64,000 nt of DNA from Apus apus. Taxonomy: Eukaryota; Chordata; Aves; Apodiformes; Apodidae. The position numbers and the translations under genes were made by a program. Below, in pieces: positions 37,101 to 48,300 of the stretch. The stretch lies in assembly GCF_020740795.1 (NCBI RefSeq), contig NC_067304.1, positions 6,562,056 to 6,626,055 of the forward strand. The letters run 5' to 3'. The notes under the pieces were generated by a model. It did not search any database. It was not told the origin of the DNA and saw only the letters and a list, made by a program, of their open reading frames with translations. Positions within the stretch are counted from its first letter, which is position 1. Each line of letters starts with the position of its first letter.

Positions 37101-40100
37101 CAACTTAATGCAAAGTTCTGTTCCTTCAACAGCTGTGTGATTTATTGTCCTGGAAATCAGTTATCAGTACTTGCAAAGTCCCAAGTTTTATAAACTCCAG
37201 TTCAAACAATAATTAAGGAGAAAACATTTAAACAATACATTTCCAGGCAGAATAAAGCACTATTCCCTTCTTCCACAAGGAACAGCCTGGGTGTGGGTGC
37301 AGCCAGAAGCCCTGACTTGGATTCCCCATGCTGTGATGGAGACCGAGGCAGCCCTGGGAGGAGACGGGCCCTGGGACACCCCCTGAGCAGACACCAGCAT
37401 TGTGCACTGCCTGCAAGGTGGGGAAAAATGGGAGCTCTCCTACCCTTTACTGCCTAGTTTTTTCTAGTTTGTGGTTTGGTACTTTTATCACCCAAGGGAA
37501 GCAATGGTAAATGCACTCAGGAGCAGGAGCCACTCCAGTCCCCAGGGCTGAGTTTAAAAAAGCAGCAGAAAATCTGAACGAGTAATTCAGAGGGAAAAAC
37601 CAAAGGCTATTTTCAAGAGCTGAGTCAACAATGAGGTACTTTACACACATGTATATTTATATAATAAAAAGAAAAAACAAACACATGTATAGACCAAATA
37701 AGGGAATGCAACCTAAAAGGAGACATTGGTCTCCTGTTGCTTTGCTCATTGGACCCAGGGCCATCTTCTACAGAGGAAAGAATCAGACTTTTGAGCTTAG
37801 ACAACTTTTTTGGCCTGTGCAAACAGAAGGGGAAATTCAAGTCACCAGCAATGCAGCATTTCTATTATCAAAGGTGATTAAAAAAAAAAAAAAAAGAAAA
37901 AAAAGAAAAAAAGAAAAAATGATTGTTCCAAACCGAAGGAAACAATCCTCAGTGATTTAGGTCGCTTCGCATCTTAATCAGCTGTTCTCCAGAGTATTAT
38001 AAATGAGATAGTAAGAGTTGTCACTGCTTTATTCTTAACTGATGACAATCTAATGAACTGTTATAAGCCACACTGTATATAATTATAGTACATAGCTGTG
38101 TGCTAATCCCATGATGTTTTATCACAATATCCTGTAGCAACATCTGTAAACAACTTGGCAGTGCTGAACACACACAGTGTCCCTGGGCTGAGCAAGATGC
38201 CACTGAGCATCATCTGCCTCCCATGATGGGCAGGGAGCAAAACACCATAATACGGACACCTTCTGAGGTAGAAATACAACAGAAATACAATAGCATTTCA
38301 CAAGGCAATGCGAACAAAACAAGCAAAAGCTTTTCACCATCACTCTGTATCCCTTATGTGACCAAAGACCCTGGACCTTAAAATTTCCCTTCAAAAACTT
38401 GATCAAAGCTGTGACTGTGTGAGACACCAGAGCAGCCAGGCTCTGCGGCACCTGTGTCCAGGCTCACCACGCAAGGGCTGCCAGCTCTGCCCTTCATCTG
38501 CCAGAGTGAGAGTTTGGGGCAAATGATTCCCTGTGGCTCCCTCTTTGATTCTATTTTGCTTCAAAATGGATGAAAAACAGGCTGACCTGAGAAGGTCTAA
38601 GGATAAAGCTTGACTGGGAGCAGAACAGGATCTCTTCCCACCCCAGCCCTGTGACAAGCACTGATCCCCATCCCGCCGTGGGTGCTCAGGCAGCCTCCAG
38701 CCCTGTGATCCAGGGTCAGGTGGGAGGACACCCTGAGAACCTGAAAAAGTAGAGGTCAGCAGGGGAGGGCAGAAGGCGTCATGCTTGGTACAAGGTGGCC
38801 CGAAATCTTTCAGAAGGTTTTCTTTGTGCTAAGTGTCTCCCCAGGGACATGGAGCCTCTCCAGCACAAGACAGCTCCTTGTCTAGAAGAGAGCACACTGG
38901 AAGAGCTGTATTGCCTGGACCTGTCCCACAGCAAACCCAAAAAAGGAGGTGCAGGATTCACCCACAACTCCCCTGGCTCCTGATGCTGGACAGACTGAGT
39001 GACACACAGCCCTGTGTCCTCAGAAGCTCAGGTTGCCAGTTAAAGCCATCTAGACCCACGCGAGCCCAGGTCGTGACCTCTCTCTCCCTCCCTCCCCTTG
39101 TGCTGACAGTACCTGGCACAGGACTCACGGTCTGTTCCGCAGGGCGAGCAGCACCGGCCCTTTGAAGCCGGTTCCGTGCCGGAAGCAGCGGGGAAGGGTC
39201 CCCAGCACCGACCTGGGACAAGAGCCCGCACTGGCCACCCGGGAATGCAGCAGTTAGTAAAAGAGCATTTCTTTGTTCAGGCTCCTCTGAATGATCAGGG
39301 AACTTCCTCCCTGCAGCCCTGCTCCTGTCATTATCTGCTGCTGCTGCTTCCATTAGCTTGTAACAAAGGCTGGGATCTTTAACCCCTAAAACGTGCCGCG
39401 CAGCAGCTGCCCAGGCTGGGCTGCCTGAACCTGCAGATTTATTAAACGGATTCTGAGTTTCCTTTTTCCCTTTTCCAACAACTCTATCACTCTGTGCCGT
39501 GCAGCTCAGAATCCTTTTAGCATGAACATTTCAACCAGAGGCCAGATTGAGAACTGAGCTCAAATAACTCTGACAAACCTCTCAGCCAGCCCAGTGATGA
39601 AGGACTGCGTATGGAGAGAATGTTTTTAAGGAGATGCTCGCTGTGCACACTCAGCTCTGGTGTTACAAGAGCACATGCATTTCTTTGCAGCACTTAGAAA
39701 CATGCACAGAAAATCTGAGTAACACATTACCAGAGACACTGCTGGTGTGCTAGAATTCCTGGGTAATTATTATTCCATAAAACCAAATACTCTAGGGCTG
39801 TATGTCTTGATGATGTTTTTGAAAGAGCTTGTATGAACTGAGTTTCTGGCATCCTGCCTTTAGTCTTCACTGCACAGTTTCCCATGATGTTGTCAAACAC
39901 TAACCTGCTACAGCATAACAAACTGAACCAAATACAAAGGCGGCCTTAATTAGCATCTGCAGGTCCACAAGACACCTTGCAGGATAACTTTCTTCTTCCC
40001 ATAGACATAGAAAATGTATGGTTAATGTAGTCACCCGAACTATCCCTTCCCTGTCCCTCTAGGATGCCATTTTGCAACATACAAGTATAATTAAAGACAA

Positions 40101-43100
40101 TGCATGGCAGAGAGACACATTACATCTCTCCCAAACCACTGCCAGCCTAAGTGACTGTTATGTTAGTGAGTCCACTGGATTGAAACAGCAAGAGCTGTTC
40201 CAGACAAGCTTCCAGATTTTACAGATAGGAAGGAAAAATACATAGTATCATATTTGAAAAAGAAATAACAAATATTAAAGGTATAAAAAGCTCTCTAAGC
40301 AACATGAGATGGACGGCTGGGGTCCTAAGGAAGAATATGCAGTTGTACCTAGAAACATGAATGGTAAGAAGAAGAAACAGGTAAGAAAAACAAGGATGTT
40401 TGAAACTATAGTTAAATGAAAAATTGTATCAGACATGAGATCCAGTTACGGTTCTGTCTTTATCTCTGAACAATGAATGCACAGATGAGGCTGTTAGTGA
40501 GCACAGGGAACATGCAGCAGGCAGTGCACATTGCGCTGGTTTGACTTCAGCACAGCAAAGATGTCAAGCAACAAATACCTGCAAACACAGAAATATCAGC
40601 TCTCAGTAACCCTGCAAAACAATGGAGAAGAGCAGGGTCGGGCTGTGCCCTGATCTGAACTGGCTGGAAGCAAATGCTTGGTTCAGTGAAACGCAGGGAG
40701 AATACTGAAAGGAGAAGAAAACGTTTCAGTGCCAGAAACAGAAACTGCTGAAGCAAAATGTTAAGGAAGAGAGGCTCCACATTATGAAAAAAGGCAAAAA
40801 AAATTAACAAAGTAACTTCAGAAATGTGGACTTACCAACGCAGTATCTGCTCCTCAGCTCAGTCCCTGGTCACAGTCCTCAGCCTGCTCACACACCAATT
40901 AACACCAGCAGCAATCTCGCTGCCTGTTTCTATGGAGTTTGGATGCTGATCTCTGCCTATGCATGAGGCTACTGCAGCTGCACTGGAACAGGCTCTGAGG
41001 TCCGCAAAAAAACCTACAAACATGACCAGCCTCCCTGTACTGCTTCAGGAATGAATCAACCAACTGCAATTAGGCAGATGCAAACCTGCTTCGCTGCAGA
41101 GAGGGACTTACAAAGCTCCCAAACACACACTCACACAGCTCCTTGGGTGCATGTTATTTACCAGGACCATCACAAAGAATAGCCAGAGGCAGCTCTAGAG
41201 TCACAGATCCACCGACAATAGATAAGCAGAGACACATGTTCATAGACAGCCTATATAATGTATTTTTCACAGATTTATGTTGCTGGTTTTAACCTTACAC
41301 TTAATATCCTTTTGCAGACCCTCAACTGGTAGCAAGGTTTGAACCTCACACCTTCAGGATCAGAGCACAAACCTGTTTTACTTGAGCTAAAGAGCAAATC
41401 TGCTGCTTGTAGCTCCAGCTGGCTCTTTTCCTGCCAGTGGACAAGACAGTCATAGAGCAAGGAATGATCCATAATGCAAGTGCATTACTCCATGAAAAGC
41501 AAGATCTTTGCCCCAAGGAGCTACTCCTCACATGCCTGGCCTCTGGAAACGCAGGCTTCAGTGATTGATATTAGCTTTGCCTGGCTTACTTTAAACATGC
41601 TTACTGTTACATTTGCTTAAGATACACTTGAACAATGATTCAGAAAAAGTGTGCTATTACAGCTGGTAAGTAAATTCAAGACTTGCCTGTATTTCTTAGC
41701 TAGTGGCTATAGGCATACCCTGCCAGTGAATGGACATGTCATTAATTTCCTCATCAGTTAAACTATCCTATCAAGGGATAAATATTTTCCAAGAAAAATA
41801 CTCCAGAAGCAATTTCCCCATATAAAAGTGATATTTCTGCATCAACATTCCTGCAATTAAAAAAAAACCCAAATCATATTGCACAAAAAATTCATCCCTT
41901 TTTTCTGCCTACTGGAAAATCATGTATGTACTTGTGTGTTTAACATTTTAATAGTATTTGTGAGGTGCTGGGAGGGTGTTCAGTGCTGTACAAGATGTAC
42001 TGCCTGCACCATGAAGTTTAAAAAGAACAGTTCACACAAAGGGCAAAACATTAAATGTGCTCTGAATTATTGCAGAATTAGAGCACAGAAGGATAGCTGA
42101 CAAAGTGTGCTAGGAAACAGAAATTACTGTAAGGTCTCTTCTGGCTGTGGATTTTCCCCAGCTGTCCTTTTTCTTCCTCTCACTTCAGCTTTCCTACCCT
42201 GCACTAAGAAAGCATGAGGGCATTTTGTTGAGGTGCATCAGTGCCCAGGGAAGGGTTTGAGGGACCACGCAGTGTGCCAAGATCACCAGGGACTGCTGCT
42301 CACCATCCTGTCATAGCTGCAAAAGCTACAACACCTCTGCACATCATCCATTGTGTCTGTAGTTATTCTACAGGGCTGTGAAGATTTTTGCAAATAAATA
42401 GAGTTTAAAAAAACAAAGAAGTTATGTTACTGAAAGATTACTTAAAGCAAGCCCCAAGAATGCTGCAGGGATGGGCTGGAGCCCCCAGGGACCATGGGCG
42501 TTGGGAGCAGCTCTGGTCAGGGGCAGGTGGGGAGAGCTGGCTCCACCACAGGGCCCTGGGGAGTGGGACTCAGCTCCCTGGAGCTCCTGGAGCTGCTCCT
42601 GGAGCAGCTCTTCCTGGCAGAGATTGGGGTGAGGAAGGCCTGGCTGTGCACTCACGGGAGCCACTGGCCAGCCAAGCACCTCAGCAAGGCTTGTCCACAC
42701 ATTGTCAAGAGCTCTGTCCTGGAGCATTCACTGCACCTCTCAGGCAGAGAAGAGACTTGTTTCAGGCACATCCCACAGTGGGATGTCCCCGTGTCACAAG
42801 TCCTTCCAGAGCCTCCAGCCTGTGCCTGTGTACTAGTCAAGCTCACAGCATCGCTGCACAACAGCTGAGCACTGGCAGGGAAGAGAGCTATCAGATGGAG
42901 GGAGCTACGGGGGAGGATTTCAGATAGGCACAACAAAAGGATGCTGCATTTTGCTCGATCTCAGGGCCCACAGCCAAGAGATCAGTTCTATTCCTGGCAC
43001 TGCCACAGGCCAAGCTACAGGCAGGAGCCCACCCTCGGGTACCCACTGACGCATCACTACCAAACCTTCCTCATCCAAATACCTTATTTTTCTGACACAC

Positions 43101-45390
43101 TTAGCTGCTGGATTACTAGCTAGCAGCATCTTGCAATGCACTTTTGTTGAGTGTGCAGTCATGTATGGCATTCTGGAGAAACAGTGCAGCTCTATTTCTG
43201 TCATTGGCTTTAAACAGGAGAATCTGCAATTACATAACCCCAACTACAGAGAGCAGAGCAACATCTACTCCATACACCAGAGCACTTTCCACCATCAGTT
43301 CAAAATGGCCTAAAAAGATAATCACTGCATAAAAACAAATACTGACACATTCTTACATAAAATATTCAGTATCACTTTTATATTCACATCTTTTTTCCAG
43401 TCAGCTGCAGTACAAGAAGACTAGTGATACCTGGCTAATTTCTTGGCAGTTCCATGACATGCCCAGAAGTTACTGCTCTCCATCAACATATGAAACACCA
43501 GAAAATACCGCACCACATCTCAGGGTGCAAAGGCACCCAGCTGGGCAGAAACAGCCCTGGCTCCCAGTGCTGGCAGCATTAGAGTGCCTTCACCTGCCCT
43601 CTCACATGCAATGCAAACTTCATTGAGATACTTGATAAACCAAGATGAGTTAGCTATTAGCTAATAGACTTATCCAGGAGGTAAAAAATGGACAGAGTAG
43701 CAATTGACTTCACATGGTGTTGACAAATAGGGCCAGCTTTACTCCAGCAAACTTTGCATCCAGGTTGCTGAGGCTGTCCATCACTGGGCAGGACCCCGAA
43801 CACACCATGCATGGCTCCTCTGCCTTCCCTGTTGCAACCCACGCAGCACCCTGCCCCTAAGCTGTCACTGCTCATCTTCACAACCTCCCTTCCTATTTCT
43901 GTGTCTTCATGAGGAAGGACTCACAGACCTGAACATAGTAATCCAGGTAACAAGTTCACTCAACATGACTCTTCAGTGTAAAATGGACAAAGCACAAATA
44001 CAGATAATTAGATAAACATCCAGACAGTAATGGCAAAAATATCCTATCACATTAGTTAACACAATGCAACTAGATGTGTTTTTCTTGCTGGAGAAGTTTT
44101 ATATCCAGGCACTTGAGGAATATCAGTGCCTGCTGGGCCCTCAGAGTTGTCTGGGCACAGAACCAGCTGCACCGGGTGCAATGCAGAAGGCAGTGCCAGC
44201 AGTCGTGAGAGGCCTTCAGAAGAAGCAGGCACAAAGCAAAAGCATTTTCAGATTATAATTAAGCAGATGATAATGAGCAGAGCAGGATATGAGCTGAAGG
44301 TGTTAGGCTGGACAACCTGGGGCAGAAGCACAGCTGCAGACGAGCAGAGGGCAGAAGTGATACCCTTGCACACCTGGCAGAGAGGGGCAGGAAGGGCTGG
44401 AGTGACACAGAAAGGCTTGGACAGGGACTGATGGGCTCCTGGCTGCACCCGGGCTCTGCACAGCTGTCCTCAGAGGAGAGAAGACAGGTTCTGGAAACAT
44501 AGGCTGTGAAATCAGGCTGGGTTGGTAGATCATTATCTACAGAACCCTTGAAAGAAGCACTCTACTCCGCAGCATATGAGCCTGGGCTGTGAACTCAGTC
44601 TACCAATGTCTTCTGAAGCAACAGCAGAAGACAACCCCTCTGAAAAAAGAAGCTATAAGCAGAAGTGTACAGAAGAATAATCCCTTTGCAATAAAGAAAC
44701 TCCCCTTTGCTTTTAGAGCAGTGTGCTCACTTTTGACTCATTGCTGGCACACCAGTTTGTCTCTCAAGCTCTACAAACCAACAAGTAAAACAAATACATG
44801 GAAGTGCATTAAGATCTCTTATTGATGAACACAAAATCCATGCAAGTCCTTCCTTTTCTCAAGCTGGGATACCAGCAATCAGTTCCTGTCATATCAGTTA
44901 CTGAAATTGGCATTTCACTGCTTTTTTGCTTTTACAGACCAGGAGTCTCTGTTTTTAAACTTAATCTCATTAGCAACCTCCTCACCAGCACGTCCCGTCT
45001 GTCTCCTCTCCGCAGTTGTCCCCATCAGGCTGCACCGCTTCTCAGCAACAGATGAAGTAGCACTTTAACCCAAAACTTCACAGTGGAACGTGTGAAGGAA
45101 AATAACCACACAACAACGCCTGCAGAGACCACCCCCCAAACCCCACCCTCCCCCGAGTCTAACACTTGCAAACATTTCCCTCCCCTTGCAGTGTCTGCAG
45201 GCACCGCGCTGCTCCAGCAGGACCAGGGAACTGTACCTGGCTCGGAGATGATCAGGCTCTGGTCGGAAGGCAGCAGGAGGAATTCCCTGCAAGTGTCCAG
45301 GTCCAAGTTAGGCAGGGTTTTCTTCCGGCAGAGCTCGGTGACAATGCGAACTGCCCTCTGACAACGGCTGTGGTCCCTGGCAACACTCAT
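22032..45390 (-). CDS. SYT6: SYT6, synaptotagmin-6 (6 coding exons; last few codons unplaced)
   Basis: SYT6 is a single-pass membrane protein with two C2 domains that binds Ca2+/phospholipid and SNAREs in exocytosis, including the sperm acrosome reaction. Six exons joined in frame give 498 residues, against about 510 in mammals. The N terminus has Cys 10, 21 and 34, the cysteine pattern of the SYT3/5/6/10 subgroup that forms disulfide-linked dimers. A transmembrane helix lies at about 55-78 and is followed by WKLCW and PWRN. C2A keeps all five expected Ca2+-ligand Asp ([16 protein letters not shown]). C2B (from [12 protein letters not shown]) has AMD, YSD and MDYD, but HNE replaces the fifth Asp, and the KKKKTTIKK polybasic strip is present. 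The gene is convergent with OLFML3. The terminal exon (GNPRL in human, from memory) was not found; exon 6 reads through to a stop at 22005-22007. Confidence 0.93.
22800..22971 (-). CDS. SYT6: SYT6 coding exon 5 (C2B middle)
   Basis: It encodes [20 protein letters not shown] through LISVMDYD, with the C2B Ca2+ loops and polybasic strand. The acceptor is TCTCCAG and the donor CG|GTAGGT, splitting an Arg codon. Confidence 0.95.
22972..24430 (-). other. SYT6: SYT6 intron 4
   Basis: This intron lies between the two C2B exons. No coding exon, recognisable repeat family or RNA gene was seen in it. Confidence 0.85.
24431..24551 (-). CDS. SYT6: SYT6 coding exon 4 (start of C2B)
   Basis: It encodes [16 protein letters not shown] through [10 protein letters not shown]. 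The acceptor is TTATTAAAG|GAA and the donor TCCG|GTAGGT, leaving one base of the next Asp codon. Confidence 0.95.
24552..28277 (-). other. SYT6: SYT6 intron 3
   Basis: A 3.7-kb intron separates C2A from C2B. It is AT-rich, unique-looking sequence without recognisable repeats or RNA genes. An open plus-strand frame at 27717-28331 antisense to exon 3 is not supported as coding. Confidence 0.85.
28278..28836 (-). CDS. SYT6: SYT6 coding exon 3 (linker and C2A domain)
   Basis: It starts after CCTTCTGCAG and completes an Arg codon followed by [16 protein letters not shown]. It carries the [16 protein letters not shown] linker and the full C2A domain from [15 protein letters not shown] to [11 protein letters not shown]. 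It ends at ACCACG|GTGAGT in phase 0. Confidence 0.95.
28837..29955 (-). other. SYT6: SYT6 intron 2
   Basis: A 1.1-kb intron between the linker-coding exons. I saw nothing else in it. Confidence 0.85.
29956..30292 (-). CDS. SYT6: SYT6 coding exon 2 (transmembrane segment and linker)
   Basis: It starts after CTCCTGCTGCAG and completes Glu52. It encodes the transmembrane helix and cytosolic linker, including MADKLKDAG and [18 protein letters not shown], up to TTEPASST. It ends at CACCAG|GTGAGA with the next codon split. The hydrophobic residues read upstream of the acceptor are intronic. Confidence 0.93.
30759..30798. repeat. Poly(A) and (TA)n simple repeat
   Basis: Long A runs broken by TT are followed by (TA)n. 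It is low-complexity DNA in SYT6 intron 1. Confidence 0.9.
31040..31099. repeat. (TA)n-(TG)n-(CA)n compound microsatellite
   Basis: Alternating purine-pyrimidine tracts of TATATATG, TGTATACACACACACA and TATATATATGTG repeat over about 60 bp and are partly self-complementary. Confidence 0.9.
37879..37919 (+). repeat. A-rich simple repeat
   Basis: A run of A16 is followed by GAAAA-type units. It is low-complexity DNA in SYT6 intron 1. Confidence 0.9.
39056..39245. promoter_or_regulatory. Small CpG-rich patch in SYT6 intron 1
   Basis: About 14 CpGs occur in roughly 190 bp, against CpG-poor flanks. It could be an internal promoter or enhancer. No first exon could be tied to it. The call is by composition only. 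Confidence 0.3.
41330..41400 (-). repeat. Decayed tRNA-like sequence (tRNA pseudogene or tRNA-derived SINE remnant)
   Basis: The minus strand contains an A-box-like TAGCTCAAGT starting at 41389 and a B-box-like GGTTCAAACC at 41345-41336. They are 44 nt apart, the spacing expected in a tRNA gene. The stretch between them (CTCTGATCCTGAAGGTGTGA) resembles the anticodon-to-variable-loop part of a tRNA. The acceptor stem does not pair, so it is not a functional tRNA. Family assignment is not possible by eye. Confidence 0.4.
45237..45390 (-). CDS. SYT6: SYT6 coding exon 1 (extracellular/lumenal N terminus)
   Basis: It encodes residues 1-51 ([17 protein letters not shown]...IISEP) plus one base, ending at a CCAG|GTACAG donor. 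It was recognised by Cys spacing and the LDxxTCREF-like core shared with SYT6 relatives. It lies 15 kb upstream of the transmembrane exon. Open sequence continues 5' of the ATG but contains a plausible acceptor (TTTCCTAG) at about 45426. Confidence 0.85.
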
Positions 45391-45404
45391 CTCCTCCTCT
45401 GCAT
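45387..45404 (-). promoter_or_regulatory. SYT6: Minimal uORF (MQRRR) overlapping the SYT6 start codon
   Basis: On the minus strand an upstream ATG at 45404-45402 opens a five-codon frame, MQRRR. Its TGA overlaps the main SYT6 ATG as ATGA. If this sequence is in the mature 5' UTR it could favour termination-reinitiation and tune translation. The overlap is seen directly; the regulatory role is inferred. Confidence 0.5.
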
Positions 45405-46972
45405 CCTCCGCTGCCACTCCGCTCTCTAGGAAAGTCAGACTCAGAGAAGAGGGTATTTTTATTTGTAATCTCACAGACAGAATCACTCGGTTCCTCGTGC
45501 TGGCATGGCAGCACCCCGAGGCACACCTGGTACTCGCACTCCACAAACCCCCTCAGGGTCCAGCCAAGGGGTCTCCAGGAGCCGCCACTCCGGGCACTGC
45601 CACGGCTCGGGTACCTTACTGCCTCTGAGATCAAAGCTCTGTTTACTGCCAAGGCGTGTTCCAGGCAAGGAACCTCCTACCAAACTCAGTTTCGTGCCTT
45701 CCATAATTCGTTGTTAAAGCTGCAGCCCAGATAATGCTTTTTAACCCTTTCATTGCTGCCCCTTCTCTATTCTCCACGTACAGAGTTTCAAATCCCAGCC
45801 CCAGAGTGACGCTCCAAAAAGAGGGAATGCTGAAACCTTTGGCTGAGGACAGCACATCATTAGACCAGAGAAACAAGCATGCTCTCATAACACTGCATGA
45901 GCTACTTTAAACTGCCAAGGCCAAAACAGGAAAAGCAGCAGGTTTATTGATTTGTTTGTACTGGTCCTAACACAACAGGCTGCAGATGGCAAGAGCGATT
46001 GAGAATGCCATTGTCTTTCATAATTAGATTTTGGTTTTATTATTTTCTGCAGTATTTTGTTTATTCCTATTGTAATTTAGCAGACAGGTTCTTCCACATG
46101 GCACAGCTACACTTCTGAAAAGAGAATATATTTGACAGGTATGGCAAAAGAAGCAATTTTATAACAGGCAATTAAAATTATGTACAGCAGAATGATTTCT
46201 TGCAGTCTCTGGAGCAGAGAAGCTGGTACAAGTATAATGAGCATACTGGAGAGCCAGGGCTCAAGCTACACTGGTCCCTTAGCCCCACATCGCAACAGAT
46301 CATGTTTAGCTTCATGGTACTGTGTTTATTTTATCTGCTAATTACTTGCTGATACCACCACACCAGGTAAGTCCCAGCACGCACCGAAGGCAGCACTGGG
46401 CTCTCTTGGAGCACAGGTGCTCTCACCATCCTCCAGCCCAGCCTCCAGAAGCTGTATCTGAGTTCCCAGGCTGGGAACTCCAGGGTCTATCCCAGGTGCA
46501 TCTTCTGCTGCCTCCTCCTCCTGTTCCCTGTCCATTCCTACCCAGTCCAAGCAGCCTGGGGGTGGCAGGGGCTGGGAGCTGGCATTGTCCCAGCACTGCC
46601 CCTGCCTCTCCCGGGGGTCAGCTCCACCAAGGGGCCCTTCCACTTCACTGTCAGTCCCTGCTCATCCCACAGCCCTGCACTCCTACTCCCTCTCCAACTG
46701 GATAAAACACACCATGGAATTCTCCAGCTGCTGGGTTAGCAACTCACAGAAAGGACCAGTGTAGCTGCTGAGGGGACATGCCAGCCACAGGGACAGCAGG
46801 GCTCCAACATCCCTGGGCAGCTCCAAACCCAACTCTCCAGGTCACACCAGTCTCCCTGCACAGAACAATGTGCCATGGCTCAGGCTGCTGACACAGAGCT
46901 TCATCCAGCACGGAAACCTCTGGCTGGCAGAAGCAACTCAACTACTAAGCAATTCTCCTTTCAAAAACTTGT

Positions 46973-46986
46973 GTTGCCATGACAAC
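46973..46986 (+). promoter_or_regulatory. RFX-type X-box candidate
   Basis: GTTGCCATGACAAC matches the X-box pattern GTTNCC-NN-GGNAAC with one mismatch in the right half-site. It lies about 1.6 kb upstream of the SYT6 coding start. This is a motif match only. Confidence 0.45.
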
Positions 46987-48034
46987 TTGAGTGAAATCTT
47001 TCATTAAGACACCAGTATCCTACCATTGGTCACAAACAGACACTTTCAGTTAGACACTACCACCTCCAGGTCAGTGCTGTACAACCTGGTGCTGCTAACA
47101 GTTTGAGGTTTACCTGCAGATTAGGAAGTATTTCTGAATGTGTTTACCACACACAAGCAGACACCAGCATCACCAGCTGCTTGCTGGCAGCACCACAGCT
47201 TGCAAAGGTATATGTTTACTGAGCAGAGATTCCAGACTTTTCAAGGCTGGAAGCTAAACCAGTGATTTGCCAGGACCTCAAGTTCAGGTATAGTTTGCAT
47301 TGTATTTATATGACAAACTCACTAAAACCACCCATCTATTTATCTTTTTAAGAAACCTGAAACACAAATTATGCCCAATTATGTCTTTAGAAGCACTTGT
47401 TCCCATCACTGACACTCCCAGCCTCCCTCTTTCCTCATTCATGGCACAGCATTCCCTTAGGCTGTATAGCCTTTACAGAAGGGCCTTTCCCTCCCTGGTT
47501 TAGGTCCATACAACATGGAACAACAGGAGACACCAAAACTGGCACCGAGAGAGGAATTCCTAGAATACATCAATCAAGTGTTGCATTTGAAATGTGAATT
47601 TACCTTAAAGAGATTTCAACAGACAAAAAAAACCCTGAACAACCAAACCCTTAGAAAAAGGTTAATGTCCAATTGAGACCTTATAACACGGAAATCGATA
47701 ACAGAATGAAATTATTTGGAAAAAGAAGCTAACTTTATTTCAAAGGCAATACCAAGAACTCTTTACTTTTAAATCTAAGCTCACCTTGGGTCAATAATTC
47801 ACTGTCATTTTCGTATCAGAGCATTCCATGACAGGAGAACCTGGTATCAGTGCCCATACTCTCAACAAGTATGTGTTCAGAACACAAAACCAGACGGGTT
47901 TGCACCTTGCAACTTTGAATTTATGTCAGATGCACTGCTTACTGTCCAACACAGAAGGCTGGCAAACAGCCAGACATCAGCTGCCAATCCAAGCGCTGCT
48001 CTTCCCAAGCAGGGACTCAATCCCACTGCTCTCC

Positions 48035-48300
48035 TGCCACACGCGCACACGGCTTCTGGGCTGCCAGGTTTTTCCTCCCGCAGGGAAGCTCCCACCTTGC
48101 CACGCGGACCCGAGCCCCGCGCGTGTTCCCGCCCGAGCAGGGACAGCAAAGCCAGCGCCCAGCACAGCTGGTGCCCCCCGGGAGGCTCAGCAGCTCCACC
48201 TCGCCCTCATCCACCCGGGCGTTTCTGAGTGCCCGAGTCTGGGCAGCTTTTCCCTGCACCTGCGTTCTCATGGCTCAACAGCCTTGGAGCGCACTGAGGG
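48035..48300. promoter_or_regulatory. CpG cluster, candidate SYT6 promoter
   Basis: About 20 CpGs fall in 265 bp, including CCGCGCG and CACGCGG, within CpG-poor surroundings 2.7 kb upstream of the SYT6 start codon. Donor-like CCAAG|GTGAGC on the minus strand near 47791-47796 and an acceptor-like TTTCCTAG at about 45426 would allow a non-coding first exon to splice onto the ATG exon. The link to SYT6 is inferred. Confidence 0.45.

Larger units (their letters stand above)
30293..45236 (-). other. SYT6: SYT6 intron 1 (about 15 kb)
   Basis: A large intron between the cysteine-containing N-terminal exon and the transmembrane exon. It carries an A-rich/(TA)n run (30759-30798), a (TA)n/(CA)n microsatellite (31040-31099), an A-rich run (37879-37919), a modest CpG patch (39056-39245) and a decayed tRNA-like sequence (41330-41400, minus). 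No other coding sequence was recognised. Confidence 0.8.

Noticed and set aside
38958-39353. 131-codon minus-strand frame in SYT6 intron 1
   Set aside because: It is composition-driven in a CpG patch, with no recognisable domain or clear donor. It is kept only as a candidate isoform region in the findings.
45391-45546. In-frame N-terminal extension of SYT6 upstream of MSVARDHS
   Set aside because: The extension has no similarity to known SYT6 N termini. It contains an acceptor-like site and a separate uORF, and the chosen Met gives the expected N-terminal length.
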